From assembly GCF_000306785.1 (NCBI RefSeq), contig NC_017955.1:4340001-4404000 (forward strand): 64,000 bases of DNA. Direction: 5' to 3'. The position numbers and the translations under genes are program-made. Shown in pieces: positions 53,768-63,714 of this stretch (positions are counted from its first letter, which is position 1; each line of letters begins with the position of its first letter). The DNA is from Modestobacter italicus (GTDB taxonomy: Bacteria > Actinomycetota > Actinomycetes > Mycobacteriales > Geodermatophilaceae). The notes below the pieces were generated by a model. The model searched no databases. It worked only from the letters and a program-made list of their open reading frames with translations, and was not told where the DNA came from.

Positions 53768-54841
53768 TCAGCCGGCGTCGGTCTCCCGACCGGGTCGGGT
53801 CTGCGCCGGCCGGCGGACCCGCCGCCAGCCGGTGCGCGGTGGACGGCGGGACGGGCCGGTCAGCCGGGCGCCCCGGCGACGGCGCCGTCGGCGTGCCGCG
53901 GTGAGGGGCAACGCCCCCGCCAGCCCGAGCGCCCAAGGGGCGGCGACGGCCGCGTCCCCGTGCACCCACGCCTCGGGTCCTGCCGCCGCCTGCCCCTCGG
54001 CCTGCGCCTGGATGTCGGGGCTGTCGAGGACGGTGAACCGGTCCAGCGGCCAGACGATGAGGGCGCCCTTGCCGATGACGTCGTCCACGGCGATGGTGCC
54101 GCTGTACTGGTCGCCCACGTGGCTGCGCGAGTCCGCCGACGCGGAGCGGTGGTCGCCCATCACCCACAACCGGCCCGCGGGCACGGTGACCGGGCCGAAC
54201 TCGCGGGAGTTGGCCCCGCCGCCGAGCGGGGAGTCCTGGTAGATGTAGGGCTCGGTGAGCGGCCGGCCGTCGACCGTGACCCGGCCGTCGGCGTCGCAGC
54301 ACTGCACGGTCTGGCCGGCGGTGGCGATGACCCGCTTGACGTAGTCGTCCTCGCTCGGTGGCGCGACCCCGATCGCCCGCCCCAGGCTCAGCAGCGCGCC
54401 GGAGACCCAGTTGCCGGGCTCGGCCACGGTGATCTCCGGGGACCAGGTGTCCGGTCCGCGGAACACCACGATGTCACCGGGCTCGGGCTCGCCGAACCAG
54501 TACGGGACCTTGTTGACCAGCACCCGGTCCCCGGTGCAGCCGGTGCACCCGTGCAGCGTCTGCTCCATCGACCCGGAGGGGATGAAGAAGGCCTGGATCA
54601 GGAACGTCTTGACCAGCAGCGCCAGCACGAAGGCGATGACCAGCAGCACCGGCAGCTCGCGGAGCAGCGAGCCCTTCCTGGGCGCCGATCCGCCCCGGCG
54701 CCCACGACGGCCGGTCGGCGCCGGCCCGGCGGCGCTGGCGCCCTCCCCGGTCGGGGGGGTCGCCGGCGTACCGGACTCGTTGGTGGCGGACGGCCCGGGA
54801 GTGCGGGGGTCGGCAGGCTCACTGGGCCCGTGCGTGCTCAT
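53768..54841 (-). CDS. lepB: signal peptidase I
   Basis: Removes signal peptides from exported proteins. 357 aa. The N-terminus is Pro/Gly-rich and precedes the membrane anchor (LPVLLVIAFVLALLVKTFLI). The catalytic Ser is in IPSGSMEQTL (about residue 90) and the Lys in DYVKRVIA (about 168); VMGDHRSASADSR is box E. The C-terminal 100 residues have a second hydrophobic stretch and an Arg-rich end. It follows rplS, the typical order. Confidence 0.94.
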   Translation of the reverse strand: MSTHGPSEPADPRTPGPSATNESGTPATPPTGEGASAAGPAPTGRRGRRGGSAPRKGSLLRELPVLLVIAFVLALLVKTFLIQAFFIPSGSMEQTLHGCTGCTGDRVLVNKVPYWFGEPEPGDIVVFRGPDTWSPEITVAEPGNWVSGALLSLGRAIGVAPPSEDDYVKRVIATAGQTVQCCDADGRVTVDGRPLTEPYIYQDSPLGGGANSREFGPVTVPAGRLWVMGDHRSASADSRSHVGDQYSGTIAVDDVIGKGALIVWPLDRFTVLDSPDIQAQAEGQAAAGPEAWVHGDAAVAAPWALGLAGALPLTAARRRRRRRGARLTGPSRRPPRTGWRRVRRPAQTRPGRETDAG

Positions 54842-54910
54842 CGCGGCCCAGCCTACGGTCCACCGACGACCTCGCCGCTCGACCCGCCCGGCGGCACCGG
54901 CTGCAGACGC

Positions 54911-54947
54911 GGACGGGCCGGCTGCGCTGTGCGCAGCCGGCCCGTCC
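54911..54947 (-). terminator. 17-bp hairpin between rplS and lepB
   Basis: Perfect 17-bp stem: 54911-54927 with 54931-54947, 3-nt loop TGT, arms rich in GGCCGG. It is 16 nt after the rplS stop. No U-tract. Confidence 0.8.
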
Positions 54948-54963
54948 GGTGGGGTGCGGGGTG

Positions 54964-55320
54964 TCAGCGGGTGACGACGTCCCGCTTCTCCTTGATCTTG
55001 GCGGCCTTGCCGCGCAGCTCACGGAGGTAGTAGAGCTTGGCCCGGCGGACGTCACCGCGGGTCAGCACCTCGATCTTCTCGACCACCGGGGTGTGCACCG
55101 GGAAGGTGCGCTCCACGCCGACGCCGAAGCTGACCTTGCGCACGGTGAAGGTCTCGCGGATGCCGCCGCCCTGGCGCCGGATGATCACGCCCTGGAAGAC
55201 CTGGATGCGCGAGCGGTTGCCCTCGATGACCCGCACGTGCACCTTGACGGTGTCGCCGGGGCGGAAGTCGGGGATGTCGTCGCGCAGCGACGCGGCATCG
55301 AGGGCGTCCAGGGTGTTCAT
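54964..55320 (-). CDS. rplS: 50S ribosomal protein L19
   Basis: L19 lies at the 30S-50S interface. 118 aa. [34 protein letters not shown] core and [25 protein letters not shown] are present (here with VIIRRQGGG). The start is ATG 55320 after GAGGA. About 160 nt of leader, without a gene, precede it up to the Nudix stop. Confidence 0.96.
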   Translation of the reverse strand: MNTLDALDAASLRDDIPDFRPGDTVKVHVRVIEGNRSRIQVFQGVIIRRQGGGIRETFTVRKVSFGVGVERTFPVHTPVVEKIEVLTRGDVRRAKLYYLRELRGKAAKIKEKRDVVTR

Positions 55321-55480
55321 CGCAGCAGTCCTCAGTCCTAGCGGGGAAACTCGTGTGTGGCACGGACAGCGGTCACCCGGGGTGTCCGTGCGGGGCGCTG
55401 CGCTCCGCTGCCCCGGAGGGCGGCAGGCCACCGTCGATGCGAACCGACGATCTGCAGCAGCTCTCTATTCTGCCACGACT

Positions 55481-55975
55481 TCAGTCGACGATGCGCGGCG
55501 GCCCTGCCCAGGGTCCGTCGAGCACCCGGGGCAGGACGACCGCCAGCTCGCGGGGGGCGAACACCGCGGCACCCCCGACGACCTCGGCCAGCGTCCACCA
55601 CCGGTGCGGCTCGTCCTCAGCCAGCTCCTCGGCGGTGCGCCCGCTCGGGTCCACCTGGTGGTCGACGTCGCGCAGCACGAAGTAGGTCTCGCGGGAGTCG
55701 ACGGTCTCCGCACCCCACGCGCTCTGGTACCGGCGGAACCAGACCGGCCCCTCCAGGTCCGCCGGGGCCACCTGCAGCCCGATCTCCTCGGCGAGCTCGC
55801 GGACTGCGGCCGACCGCAGGTCCTCGCCGTCCTCCACACCCCCGCCGGGCGTGTACCACCACTGCACGGCCGTGCCCGGCGCCGGCGCGTGCCCGCGGGA
55901 GCCCAGCAGCAGCACGCGCTGCTGGCGGTCCAGCACCAGCACCCGGCTGCTCGGCCGGACCCGCGCGGCGCTCAC
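55481..55975 (-). CDS. Nudix hydrolase
   Basis: A 164-aa protein with a full Nudix box: [24 protein letters not shown]. Substrate not identifiable; it could cleave nucleoside diphosphates or capped RNA-type molecules. GTG 55975 overlaps the trmD stop by 4 nt, so it is coupled to trmD. It lies between trmD and rplS, where many bacteria have no gene. Confidence 0.9.
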   Translation of the reverse strand: MSAARVRPSSRVLVLDRQQRVLLLGSRGHAPAPGTAVQWWYTPGGGVEDGEDLRSAAVRELAEEIGLQVAPADLEGPVWFRRYQSAWGAETVDSRETYFVLRDVDHQVDPSGRTAEELAEDEPHRWWTLAEVVGGAAVFAPRELAVVLPRVLDGPWAGPPRIVD

Positions 55976-56718
55976 GGCTGCGGGTCGGCGTCCAGGGCGG
56001 CCCGGTCGGCGGCGTCCAGCGCCCCGTCGGGCAGCGCGGCCAGCAGGTCGGGACGACGGTCGGCGGTGCGGCGCAGCGACTGCGCCCGGCGCCACCGGGC
56101 GATCGCGGCGTGGTCGCCGGACAGCAGCACCGGGGGAACCTCGAGGTCCCGCCAGGCCGCCGGCCGCGTGTAGGACGGGCCCTCGAGCAGCCCGTCGGCG
56201 TGCGAGTCGAACTCCACGGAGTCGGCGTTGCCGACCACGCCAGGGATCAGCCGGGTGACCGCCTCGACCATGACCAGCACGGCGGACTCGCCCCCGGCCA
56301 GCACGTAGTCGCCGATCGAGACCTCGGACACCGGACCGGCACCGGCGGCCCAGTCGGCGACCCGCTGGTCGATGCCCTCGTACCGGCCGCAGGCGAAGAC
56401 CAGCCCCGGCTCGGTCGCCCACTGCGCCGCGACGGCCTGGGTGAACGGGCGCCCGGCCGGGGTGGGGACCACCAGCCGGATGCCGGGCGGGCGGACCGCC
56501 TCCAGCGCCCTCCCCCACGGCTCGGGGCGCATGACCATCCCCGGACCGCCGCCGTAGGGGGCGTCGTCCACGGTGCGGTGGACGTCGTCGGTCCACTGCC
56601 GCAGGTCGTGCACGCCGACGGTGACCAGGCCGCGCTGGGCGGCCTTGCCCAGCAGCGACTGCCCCAGCGGCGCGAGGTACTCGGGGAAGATGGTGAGGAC
56701 GTCGATCCGGAACGTCAC
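55972..56718 (-). CDS. trmD: tRNA (guanine(37)-N1)-methyltransferase
   Basis: Methylates G37 next to the anticodon. 248 aa. [40 protein letters not shown] and [20 protein letters not shown] are typical SPOUT/TrmD motifs. The GTG start at 56718 overlaps the rimM stop by 4 nt. Confidence 0.96.
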   Translation of the reverse strand: MTFRIDVLTIFPEYLAPLGQSLLGKAAQRGLVTVGVHDLRQWTDDVHRTVDDAPYGGGPGMVMRPEPWGRALEAVRPPGIRLVVPTPAGRPFTQAVAAQWATEPGLVFACGRYEGIDQRVADWAAGAGPVSEVSIGDYVLAGGESAVLVMVEAVTRLIPGVVGNADSVEFDSHADGLLEGPSYTRPAAWRDLEVPPVLLSGDHAAIARWRRAQSLRRTADRRPDLLAALPDGALDAADRAALDADPQP

Positions 56719-57230
56719 AGGTCGAGCAGCCCCTCGGGCGGGTCGACGACCAGCCGCCCGGCCGCCAGGTCGACCGTCGGCACGATGGCGGTGACGAACG
56801 GGACCAGCAGCTCGGGGCCCTGGGGGCGGCGGACGACGAGCAGCTCGGTGCCCTCGTGCCGGACCGCGGTGACCTCGCCCAGCGGCGTGCCGTCGGGCAG
56901 CACGGCGGCGAGCCCCACCAGCTGGTGGTCGTAGAACGAGTCGGGGTCGTCCAGCTCGGGCAGGTCCTCGACCGGGACGAGCAGCTGGGTGCTGCGCAGC
57001 TCGTCGGCCGCCTCGCGGTCGGCGACCACGGTCCCGTCGGGCAGCACCAGGGTGAGCAGCAGCGTGCCGCTGTGCCAGCGGGCCGCCTCGACGGTCAGCG
57101 GGCCCCGGGCCGCGGGCTCGGTCAGCAGGGCGGCACCGGGGGCGAACCGCAGGTCGGGGTCGTCGGTGCGCACCTCGACGGTCACCTGACCACGGACACC
57201 GTGGGGTCGGCCGATGCGGCCGACCACCAC
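56715..57230 (-). CDS. rimM: 16S rRNA processing protein RimM
   Basis: Assists 30S maturation by binding S19. 171 aa from GTG 57230. [19 protein letters not shown] is the N-terminal beta-barrel; a PRC barrel follows ([18 protein letters not shown]). The frame continues upstream to a CTG at 57276-57278 that overlaps the khpA stop as CTGA. That would add 16 residues, [15 protein letters not shown], and match the 4-nt overlap pattern used throughout this operon. Which is used is unknown. Confidence 0.92.
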   Translation of the reverse strand: MVVGRIGRPHGVRGQVTVEVRTDDPDLRFAPGAALLTEPAARGPLTVEAARWHSGTLLLTLVLPDGTVVADREAADELRSTQLLVPVEDLPELDDPDSFYDHQLVGLAAVLPDGTPLGEVTAVRHEGTELLVVRRPQGPELLVPFVTAIVPTVDLAAGRLVVDPPEGLLDL

Positions 57231-57274
57231 GGTGTCGGTGGACTGCGGGGTGGCGCCTGGGGCGCCGGGAGTGC

Positions 57275-57511
57275 TCAGCGCCCGTCGGTGTCGACGACGT
57301 CGACCCGCAGGCCGCGGCCGCCGACACCGGTCATCACCTGGCGCAGCGCCTTGGCGGTGCGCCCGCCGCGGCCGATGACCTTGCCGAGGTCGTCGGGGTG
57401 GACCCGGACCTCGAGGGTCTTGCCGCGCCGGCCGTTGACCAGGTCGACCACGACGTCGTCGGGGTTGTCGACGATGCCCTTGACCAGGTGCTCGAGCGCC
57501 TCTTCGAGCAC
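57275..57511 (-). CDS. khpA: KH-domain RNA-binding protein
   Basis: A 78-aa single KH domain with [17 protein letters not shown] (GxxG). KhpA proteins bind RNA and act with KhpB in division and small RNA handling. GTG 57511 is the start. It sits between rpsP (3-nt gap) and rimM, the standard order. Confidence 0.93.
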   Translation of the reverse strand: MLEEALEHLVKGIVDNPDDVVVDLVNGRRGKTLEVRVHPDDLGKVIGRGGRTAKALRQVMTGVGGRGLRVDVVDTDGR

Positions 57512-57514
57512 GTC

Positions 57515-58009
57515 TTACTCGGCGGGCGTCTCGGCGGGGGCGCCGGAGGCGGCGGTCCCGGAACCGGCGGCGCCGGCAGCCTCGGCGACGGCCTCGGCCG
57601 GAGCCGGGGCGGCGTCGGCCTTGGGAGCGGCCTTCTTCTTCGGGGTGGTCGCGTCGGCGGCCGGCTCACCCATGGCGGCGCGGGCGGCCTCCTCGTAGAT
57701 GGCCTTCTTGTCGGCCTTGGGGGCGGCGACCTTCATCGGCGCGGGGGCCGGCTCGCCCTTGAACTTCTGCCAGTCACCGGTCACCCGGAGGATGGCGGCG
57801 ACGGCCTCGGTCGGCTGGGCGCCGACGCCGAGCCAGTAGGCGGCGCGCTCGGCGTCGACCTCGATGAAGGACGGGTCCTCCTTCGGGTGGTACTTGCCGA
57901 TCGTCTCGATCGACCGGCCGTCCCGCTTGGTGCGGGCGTCGGCGACGACGATGCGGTAGTAGGGCGCGCGCATCTTGCCCAGGCGCATGAGCTTGATCTT
58001 GGTGGCCAC
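57515..58009 (-). CDS. rpsP: 30S ribosomal protein S16
   Basis: S16 stabilises the lower part of the 30S subunit. 164 aa. The core (about 1-85) has [20 protein letters not shown] and [15 protein letters not shown], and a long Ala/Lys/Pro-rich tail follows. The GTG start at 58009 is 13 nt after GAGGAG, so spacing is long. About 190 nt upstream to the RraB-like gene hold no gene and probably carry the promoter. Confidence 0.95.
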   Translation of the reverse strand: MATKIKLMRLGKMRAPYYRIVVADARTKRDGRSIETIGKYHPKEDPSFIEVDAERAAYWLGVGAQPTEAVAAILRVTGDWQKFKGEPAPAPMKVAAPKADKKAIYEEAARAAMGEPAADATTPKKKAAPKADAAPAPAEAVAEAAGAAGSGTAASGAPAETPAE

Positions 58010-58195
58010 GGTGTGTGGTGTGCTCCTCGAACGTGTGTGGTTGCTCGCCGGACGGGCGCGTGGGGGTACGCCGGGGCGGAGCGATGGACACGGGCGGGAA
58101 CGGTGAGAGGGCCGCCACCGCCGTGTTCGACAGTCCATGATGCCAGACGGAGGACACCCTGCCTCCCCGCCCCCTCGTGAGCTGGGCAGCAGGCG

Positions 58196-58543
58196 TCAGG
58201 CCGGGTCCGGCGGGACGAGGAAGCCGCCCCAGCCGTCGTACCTGCCACCGTGACGGCGCACGATGCCGACGACCTCCTCGGTGAAGGCCGCGGCGGTGGC
58301 GTGGTCGACGGCGGTCATCGCGCTGAACTCCAGCCAGACGGTGAGCAGCCGGCGGTACAGCCCGTCGACCCGGTAGCCGGCCGCGGTGAGCTCGTCGCCC
58401 GCCGCCACCGCCGCCCTCCGCGCGCGGAAGGCGGCGGTGTGGTCGATCGGGCGCGGGGCGTGCACCTGGTCACCGTGGGCCAGGTTCTGCTCGACCGTCT
58501 CGGCGGTCAGCGCCAGCTGCTCCGGGAGCGACAGCTCACCCAC
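58196..58543 (-). CDS. ribonuclease E inhibitor RraB-like protein
   Basis: A 115-aa protein whose C-terminal part [24 protein letters not shown] matches the conserved end (YDGWG) of RraB-like proteins. RraB in E. coli binds and inhibits RNase E. In this organism the target is unknown. GTG 58543 starts 8 nt inside the end of proS. It lies between rpsP and proS. Confidence 0.7.
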   Translation of the reverse strand: MGELSLPEQLALTAETVEQNLAHGDQVHAPRPIDHTAAFRARRAAVAAGDELTAAGYRVDGLYRRLLTVWLEFSAMTAVDHATAAAFTEEVVGIVRRHGGRYDGWGGFLVPPDPA

Positions 58544-60284
58544 GGACGGCGGCGAGCACGGCTGCCGCGGCCTCGCCCACCGGCACCTCGGTGCGCTCCC
58601 CCGTCGCGCGGTCCCGGACCTCGACGACGCCCTCGGCGAGCCCGCGGCCGACGGTGACGATCGTGGGCATCCCGAGCAGCTCGGCGTCTTTGAACTTCAC
58701 GCCGGGGCTGACCTTCGGCCGGTCGTCGTAGAGCACGGTGAGCCCGGCGCCGACCAGCTCGCCGGCCAGGGTCTCGGCGAACTCGAAGACCGCCGCGTCC
58801 TTGCCGGTGGCGACCAGGTGCACGTCGGCCGGGGCGACCTCGCGGGGCCAGACCAGGCCCAGCTCGTCGTGCATCGACTCGGCGATCGCGGCGACCGCCC
58901 GGGAGACCCCGATGCCGTAGGACCCCATGGTGACGGTGACGAGCTTCCCGTTCTCGTCGAGCACCTTGAGGTCCAGCGCCTCGGCGTACTTGCGGCCCAG
59001 CTGGAAGATGTGGCCCATCTCCACGCCGCGGGCCAGCTCCAGCGGGCCCGAGCCGTCGGGGGCGGGGTCGCCGGGCAGCACCTCGGCGGCCTCGATCACG
59101 CCGTCCCAGCTGAAGTCCCGGCCGGCGACGAGGTCGAACACGTGCCGGCCGGCCTCGTTGGCGCCGGTGATCCAGCGGCTGCCGGGCACGACCCGGGGGT
59201 CGACCAGGAAGCGGATGCCGGACTTGCCATCGGCGCCCAGCACCTGCGGGCCGATGTAGCCCTTGACCAGGTCGGGGTGGGCGGCGAAGTCGGTGAACGG
59301 CTCCACCTCCGCCGGGCTGACCTGCGCCTCCAGGCGCTTGGTGTCGACCTCCCGGTCGCCGGGCAGCCCGATGACCAGCGGCTCCCGGGTGCCGTCGGGG
59401 TGCACCAGGGTGACCACGACGTTCTTCAGCGTGGCGGCGGCCGTGTACCCGGCGTCCGGGAACAGCTCGTTCGCCACCGCGACCAGCGTCTCGATGGTCG
59501 GGGTGTCGGGGGTGTCCTCGACGTGCGCCTCGGGCAGCCCGTCGAGCGGGATCGACTCGGGGACGACGGTGCGCACGGCCTCGACGTTGGCCGCGTACCC
59601 GCCGGGCGAGCGCACGAAGGTGTCCTCGCCGATCGACGTCGGGTGCAGGAACTCCTCGCTCTTGCTGCCGCCCATCGCCCCGGACATCGCCGAGACGATG
59701 ACGTAGTCCAGGCCGAGCCGGTCGAAGACCTTGATGTAGGCGGCCCGGTGGGCGGCGTAGGAGGCGTCCAGTCCGGCGTCGGTGACGTCGAAGGAGTAGC
59801 TGTCCTTCATGGTGAACTCGCGGCCGCGGAACAGCCCGGCCCGGGGCCGCGCCTCGTCCCGGTACTTGGTCTGGATCTGGTACAGCACGACCGGCAGGTC
59901 CTTGTAGGACCCGTAGAGGTCCTTCACCAGGAGCGTGAACATCTCCTCGTGGGTGGGGCCGAGCAGGAAGTCGTTGCCGCGGCGGTCCTTAAGGCGGAAG
60001 AGGTTGTCGCCGTACTCGGTCCAGCGGCCGGTCGCCTCGTAGGGCTCGCGGGGCAGCAGCGCCGGGAAGTGCACCTCCTGCGCGCCCATCGCGTCCATCT
60101 CCTCGCGGACGACGCGCTCGACGTTCCGGAACACCCGCCAGCCCAGCGGCAGCCAGGTGAAGCCCCCCGGCGCGGCGCGCCGGATGTAGCCGCCCCGGGC
60201 GAGCAGGCGGTGGCTGGGGACCTCGGCGTCGGCCGGGTCGTCGCGCAGGGTGCGCAGGAACAGGGAGGACATCCGAAGGAGCAC
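58536..60284 (-). CDS. proS: proline--tRNA ligase (bacterial type)
   Basis: Charges tRNA-Pro. 582 aa from GTG 60284, with the editing (YbaK-like) insertion in the middle. [29 protein letters not shown] is the class II motif 1 region; [18 protein letters not shown] motif 2 is present as [29 protein letters not shown] carries motif 3. The GTG start and the ATG at 60272 are both possible; the family begins with the longer form. It is coupled by an 8-nt overlap with the RraB-like gene. Confidence 0.96.
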   Translation of the reverse strand: MLLRMSSLFLRTLRDDPADAEVPSHRLLARGGYIRRAAPGGFTWLPLGWRVFRNVERVVREEMDAMGAQEVHFPALLPREPYEATGRWTEYGDNLFRLKDRRGNDFLLGPTHEEMFTLLVKDLYGSYKDLPVVLYQIQTKYRDEARPRAGLFRGREFTMKDSYSFDVTDAGLDASYAAHRAAYIKVFDRLGLDYVIVSAMSGAMGGSKSEEFLHPTSIGEDTFVRSPGGYAANVEAVRTVVPESIPLDGLPEAHVEDTPDTPTIETLVAVANELFPDAGYTAAATLKNVVVTLVHPDGTREPLVIGLPGDREVDTKRLEAQVSPAEVEPFTDFAAHPDLVKGYIGPQVLGADGKSGIRFLVDPRVVPGSRWITGANEAGRHVFDLVAGRDFSWDGVIEAAEVLPGDPAPDGSGPLELARGVEMGHIFQLGRKYAEALDLKVLDENGKLVTVTMGSYGIGVSRAVAAIAESMHDELGLVWPREVAPADVHLVATGKDAAVFEFAETLAGELVGAGLTVLYDDRPKVSPGVKFKDAELLGMPTIVTVGRGLAEGVVEVRDRATGERTEVPVGEAAAAVLAAVRG

Positions 60285-60333
60285 GGGGTCAGTCTCCCAG
60301 GCGGCGCGCGGCCGCCGTCCACGGGTTTGCCGG

Positions 60334-60504
60334 TCAGGCGGGTTCCGGCACCCCGCCGGGGTCGCCACCCGGGTCGTCGGGGGTCGGCTCGATGGGTGCC
60401 GGGGGCAGCGGTTCCGGCGCGTCGGGCAGCAGCTCGCCCGGGTCGTCGGGCACCGGCTCCGTCGGGTCGATGACCGGGTCCGGTTCGGGCAGGGGCGAGA
60501 CCAT
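60334..60504 (-). CDS. small acidic Pro-rich hypothetical protein
   Basis: A 56-aa protein made mainly of Pro, Asp and Glu ([19 protein letters not shown]), with no domain. It could be translated from ATG 60504 (or the start at 60516) after the amidohydrolase, which ends 18 nt upstream. High-GC Pro/Asp codons make random reading frames look like this, so the case is moderate; its overlap-free position in the operon is the support. Confidence 0.4.
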   Translation of the reverse strand: MVSPLPEPDPVIDPTEPVPDDPGELLPDAPEPLPPAPIEPTPDDPGGDPGGVPEPA

Positions 60505-60522
60505 GCCGGTAGTCAACCAGCG

Positions 60523-61614
60523 TCAGCCGACGAGCACACCGCGCAGCACGGTCACCTGCGGTCGCTGCAGCGTCTCCAGGTCCGCCCGCGGGTCGTCGTC
60601 GTAGACGACGAGGTCGGCGGGTGCGCCCTCGACGATGCCCGGCAGCCCCAGCCACTCGCGCGCCGCCCAGGACCCCGCGGCCAGCGCGGCCTCGGCCGGC
60701 AGCCCCGCGGCGTGCAGCGCGCGCACCTCGTCGGCGATCACCCCGTGGGCGATGCCCCCGCCGGCGTCGGTGCCGGCGAACACCGGCACCCCCGCCTCGT
60801 ACGCGGCCCGCACGACCGCGCCGGAGCCGGCGTAGAGCCGGCGCATCGTGGACGCGTAGCCGGGGAACTTCGCCTCCCCCGCGGCCGCGAAGCCGGGGAA
60901 GTTCTCCACGTTCACCAGCGTGGGCACGACCGCGGTGCCCCGGGCCGCCATCTCCGCGATGAGGTCCTCGGTCAGCCCGGTGCCGTGCTCGATGCAGTCG
61001 ATCCCCGCGGCCAGCAGACCGGGCAGCGCGTCGGTGCCGAAGGTGTGCGCGGTGACCCGGGCGCCCTCGGCGTGCACCGCCGCGACCGCCGCGGCGAGCA
61101 CCTCGGCCGGCCACTCCGGCGCCAGGTCGCCGACGCCGCGGTCGATCCAGTCCCCCACCAGCTTCACCCAGCCGTCGCCCCGGCGGGCCTGGACGACGGC
61201 CTCGGCGACCAGGTCGGCCGGGTCGAGCTCGATCGCCAGCCCGGGGATGTACCGCCGGGGCGCGGCGAGGTGCCGCCCGGCGCGGATGACCCGCGGCAGG
61301 TCCAGGTGCTCGTCCAGCTCCCGGGTGTCGACGGGTGAGCCGCAGTCGCGCAGCGCCAGCACCCCGGCGGCCCGCTCGGTGAGCGCCTGCTCGCGTGCCG
61401 CCGCGAGGTCCTCGACCGCGGTGCCGCCGGCCGCGATGCCGACGTGGCAGTGCGCGTCGACCAGGCCGGGCAGCAGCCAGCCGCCGCGGCTGACGGTCTC
61501 CGCGCCGGGCACCGCCTCGAAGGTGATCCGCCCGTCGGTGACCCACAGGTCGCGGTGCTCCGCCTCGGGCAGCACCACGCCGGACAGGTGCAGGGCGGGT
61601 GCCGTCACCGGCAT
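60523..61614 (-). CDS. amidohydrolase family protein
   Basis: A 363-aa metal-dependent hydrolase of the imidazolonepropionase-like group. The ligands are visible in order: DAHCHVG (HxH), WVKLVGDW (Lys, likely carbamylated or ligand), AHTFG, IEHGTG, and GTDAGGG. Substrate unknown. It lies between ffh and proS; GTG or ATG starts near 61614 fit. The C-terminal GAPADLVVYDDDP is typical. Confidence 0.88.
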   Translation of the reverse strand: MPVTAPALHLSGVVLPEAEHRDLWVTDGRITFEAVPGAETVSRGGWLLPGLVDAHCHVGIAAGGTAVEDLAAAREQALTERAAGVLALRDCGSPVDTRELDEHLDLPRVIRAGRHLAAPRRYIPGLAIELDPADLVAEAVVQARRGDGWVKLVGDWIDRGVGDLAPEWPAEVLAAAVAAVHAEGARVTAHTFGTDALPGLLAAGIDCIEHGTGLTEDLIAEMAARGTAVVPTLVNVENFPGFAAAGEAKFPGYASTMRRLYAGSGAVVRAAYEAGVPVFAGTDAGGGIAHGVIADEVRALHAAGLPAEAALAAGSWAAREWLGLPGIVEGAPADLVVYDDDPRADLETLQRPQVTVLRGVLVG

Positions 61615-61693
61615 CCGTGAGCCGACGACTCCGGGAGCATCGCAGGGAGCGCCAGCGACCGAGGAGCGGACCGGAGGAGGAGGCGAGCCGGTG

Positions 61694-63271
61694 TCACGGC
61701 CGGTCGTCCTTGAACTGGCTGAAGTCCAGCTTGCTCAGGTCCGGGAGCGCCTGGCCCGGGGGCAGCCCCGGCACACCGCCGGGCATGCCGCCGGGCAGCT
61801 GGCCGGGGAACCCCGCGCCGCCCATGCCGCCGGGGGCACCGATCGGCCGGCGGGCCGGCCCGCCCTTCTTGCCGCCCTTGCCCTTCTTGCCCTTGCCGCG
61901 AACGGCCTGCGCCTGCTGCTGCCGGCCCCGCGCCTTCTTCGACATCGGGCCCATGCCGGGCATGCCCATGCTGCCGGCCATCTGGCCCATCATCTTCTGG
62001 GCCTGGGCGAAGCGCTCCAGCAGCTGGTTCACGTCGGTGACGCTCACGCCGGAGCCGTTCGCGATCCGGACCCGTCGCGAGGCGTTGATGATCTTCGGGG
62101 TGACGCGCTCCGCCGGGGTCATCGACCGGATGATCGCCGCGGTGCGGTCCAGGTCGCGGTCGTCGACCTGCTTGAGCTGCTCCTTCATCTGCCCGGCACC
62201 GGGCAACATGCCGAGCAGGTTGGCGATCGGCCCCATCTTGCGGATGGCGAGCATCTGCTCGAGGAAGTCCTCGAGGGTGAAGCCCTCGCGGCTGGCCAGC
62301 TTGCCGGCCATCTTCTCCGCCTGGTCGGCGTCGAAGGCCTGCTCGGCCTGCTCGATCAGGGTGAGCACGTCGCCCATGCCGAGGATGCGGGAGGCCATCC
62401 GCTCGGGGTGGAAGACGTCGAAGTCGGCGAGCTTCTCACCGGTCGAGGCGAACATGATCGGCTGACCGGTCACGTGCCGGACCGACAGCGCGGCTCCGCC
62501 GCGGGCGTCGCCGTCGAGCTTGGTGAGGACGACGCCGCTGAAGCCGACGCCCTCCTGGAAGGCCGTCGCGGTGGTGACGGCGTCCTGGCCGATCATCGCG
62601 TCGACGACGAAGAGGGTCTCGTCCGGCGAGACGGCGTCCCGGATGCCGGCGGCCTGGGCCATCAGCTCCGCGTCGATGCCCAGCCGGCCGGCGGTGTCGA
62701 CGACCACGACGTCGTGCATGGTGCGGCGGGCGAAGTCGATGGACTCGCGGGCGACCGCGATCGGGTCACCGACCCCGTTGCCCGGCTCCGGGGCGAACAC
62801 GTCGACCCCGGCCTGGCCGGCGACGACGCTGAGCTGCTGCACCGCGTTCGGCCGCTGCAGGTCGCAGGCGACCAGCAGCGGGGTGTGGCCCTGCCCCTTC
62901 AGCCACCGGCCGAGCTTGCCGGCGAGTGTGGTCTTCCCGGCGCCCTGCAGACCGGCCAGCATGATCACCGTCGGCGACTGCTTGGCGTAGCGGATCCGGC
63001 GGGTCTCCCCGCCCAGGATGTCGACCAGCTCGTCGTTGACGATCTTGATCATCTGCTGCGCGGGGTTCAGCGCCTGGGAGACCTCGGCGCCGGCCGCACG
63101 CTCCTTGACCGACGCGATGAAGGCACGGACGACCGGCAGCGCGACGTCGGCCTCGAGCAGCGCGATGCGGATCTCCCGCGCCGTCGCGTCGATGTCCTCG
63201 GCGGACAGCCGGCCCTTGCCGCGCAGGCCGGTGAAGACCTTGTCCAGGCGGTCGGAGAGGGTCTCGAACAC
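61694..63271 (-). CDS. ffh: signal recognition particle protein Ffh
   Basis: The SRP GTPase that targets nascent membrane proteins. 525 aa. N domain (1-90), G domain with LAGLQGAGKTT (residues 105-115), DTAGR (192-196) and TKLDGDARGG (250-259). The M domain is Met-rich (GMLPGAGQMKEQL, MGQMAGSMGMPGMGPMSKK). A Gly/Pro/Met-rich tail extends the end. The gene precedes the amidohydrolase and follows a zinc-ribbon gene and glnD. Confidence 0.97.
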   Translation of the reverse strand: MFETLSDRLDKVFTGLRGKGRLSAEDIDATAREIRIALLEADVALPVVRAFIASVKERAAGAEVSQALNPAQQMIKIVNDELVDILGGETRRIRYAKQSPTVIMLAGLQGAGKTTLAGKLGRWLKGQGHTPLLVACDLQRPNAVQQLSVVAGQAGVDVFAPEPGNGVGDPIAVARESIDFARRTMHDVVVVDTAGRLGIDAELMAQAAGIRDAVSPDETLFVVDAMIGQDAVTTATAFQEGVGFSGVVLTKLDGDARGGAALSVRHVTGQPIMFASTGEKLADFDVFHPERMASRILGMGDVLTLIEQAEQAFDADQAEKMAGKLASREGFTLEDFLEQMLAIRKMGPIANLLGMLPGAGQMKEQLKQVDDRDLDRTAAIIRSMTPAERVTPKIINASRRVRIANGSGVSVTDVNQLLERFAQAQKMMGQMAGSMGMPGMGPMSKKARGRQQQAQAVRGKGKKGKGGKKGGPARRPIGAPGGMGGAGFPGQLPGGMPGGVPGLPPGQALPDLSKLDFSQFKDDRP

Positions 63272-63320
63272 AGCACGTCCTCACAGCAGTCGGGCGTGCA
63301 GCCGCACCGGCCGACGGGCC

Positions 63321-63350
63321 GGTGGCCCGGCTCGGGCGCCCGGGGCCACC
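63321..63350 (-). terminator. candidate hairpin between zinc-ribbon gene and ffh
   Basis: GGTGGCCCGG at 63321-63330 can pair with CCGGGGCCACC at 63340-63350, with one bulged base. It lies downstream of the zinc-ribbon gene and upstream of ffh. Weaker than the other hairpins. Confidence 0.4.
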
Positions 63351-63396
63351 CCGGGGCCGTCACGCCACCTGTGTCCAGGGTATCGGCGTCGACCGC

Positions 63397-63588
63397 TCAG
63401 GCGGCGCGGTGCCAGGTCTCGCGTCGGGGGACGTGGACGTCGCCGATCACCAGCGCGGTGCCGCACCCGGTGCAGGCCCACTCGGGGCAGACGCCGCCGT
63501 CGGCGGTGTGGCCGTCGACGCAGCCGGGCTGCTCGAAGTCCGCGTCCTCGCCGCAGGTGGGGCAGGGCAGGGTCTGCAGGTCGCTCAT
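63397..63588 (-). CDS. small zinc-ribbon-like protein
   Basis: A 63-aa protein with six Cys: CPTC near the N-terminus, two single Cys, then CTGC. This suggests a zinc ribbon of two CxxC knuckles. The family is not recognised. AGGAG precedes ATG 63588, and the codon pattern looks like its neighbours. It lies between glnD and ffh. Confidence 0.75.
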   Translation of the reverse strand: MSDLQTLPCPTCGEDADFEQPGCVDGHTADGGVCPEWACTGCGTALVIGDVHVPRRETWHRAA

Positions 63589-63714
63589 GGGGCGCTCCTC
63601 TCGTCTCGGCGCCGGTCGGTCAGGACGCGTCCCGTCCGGCTCCTGGAACGTCTCACGGGCCTACGACAGAACCGGGCAGCGCCGGCCGGCGTGTCGCCTT
63701 GCCGGACGCCCCGG

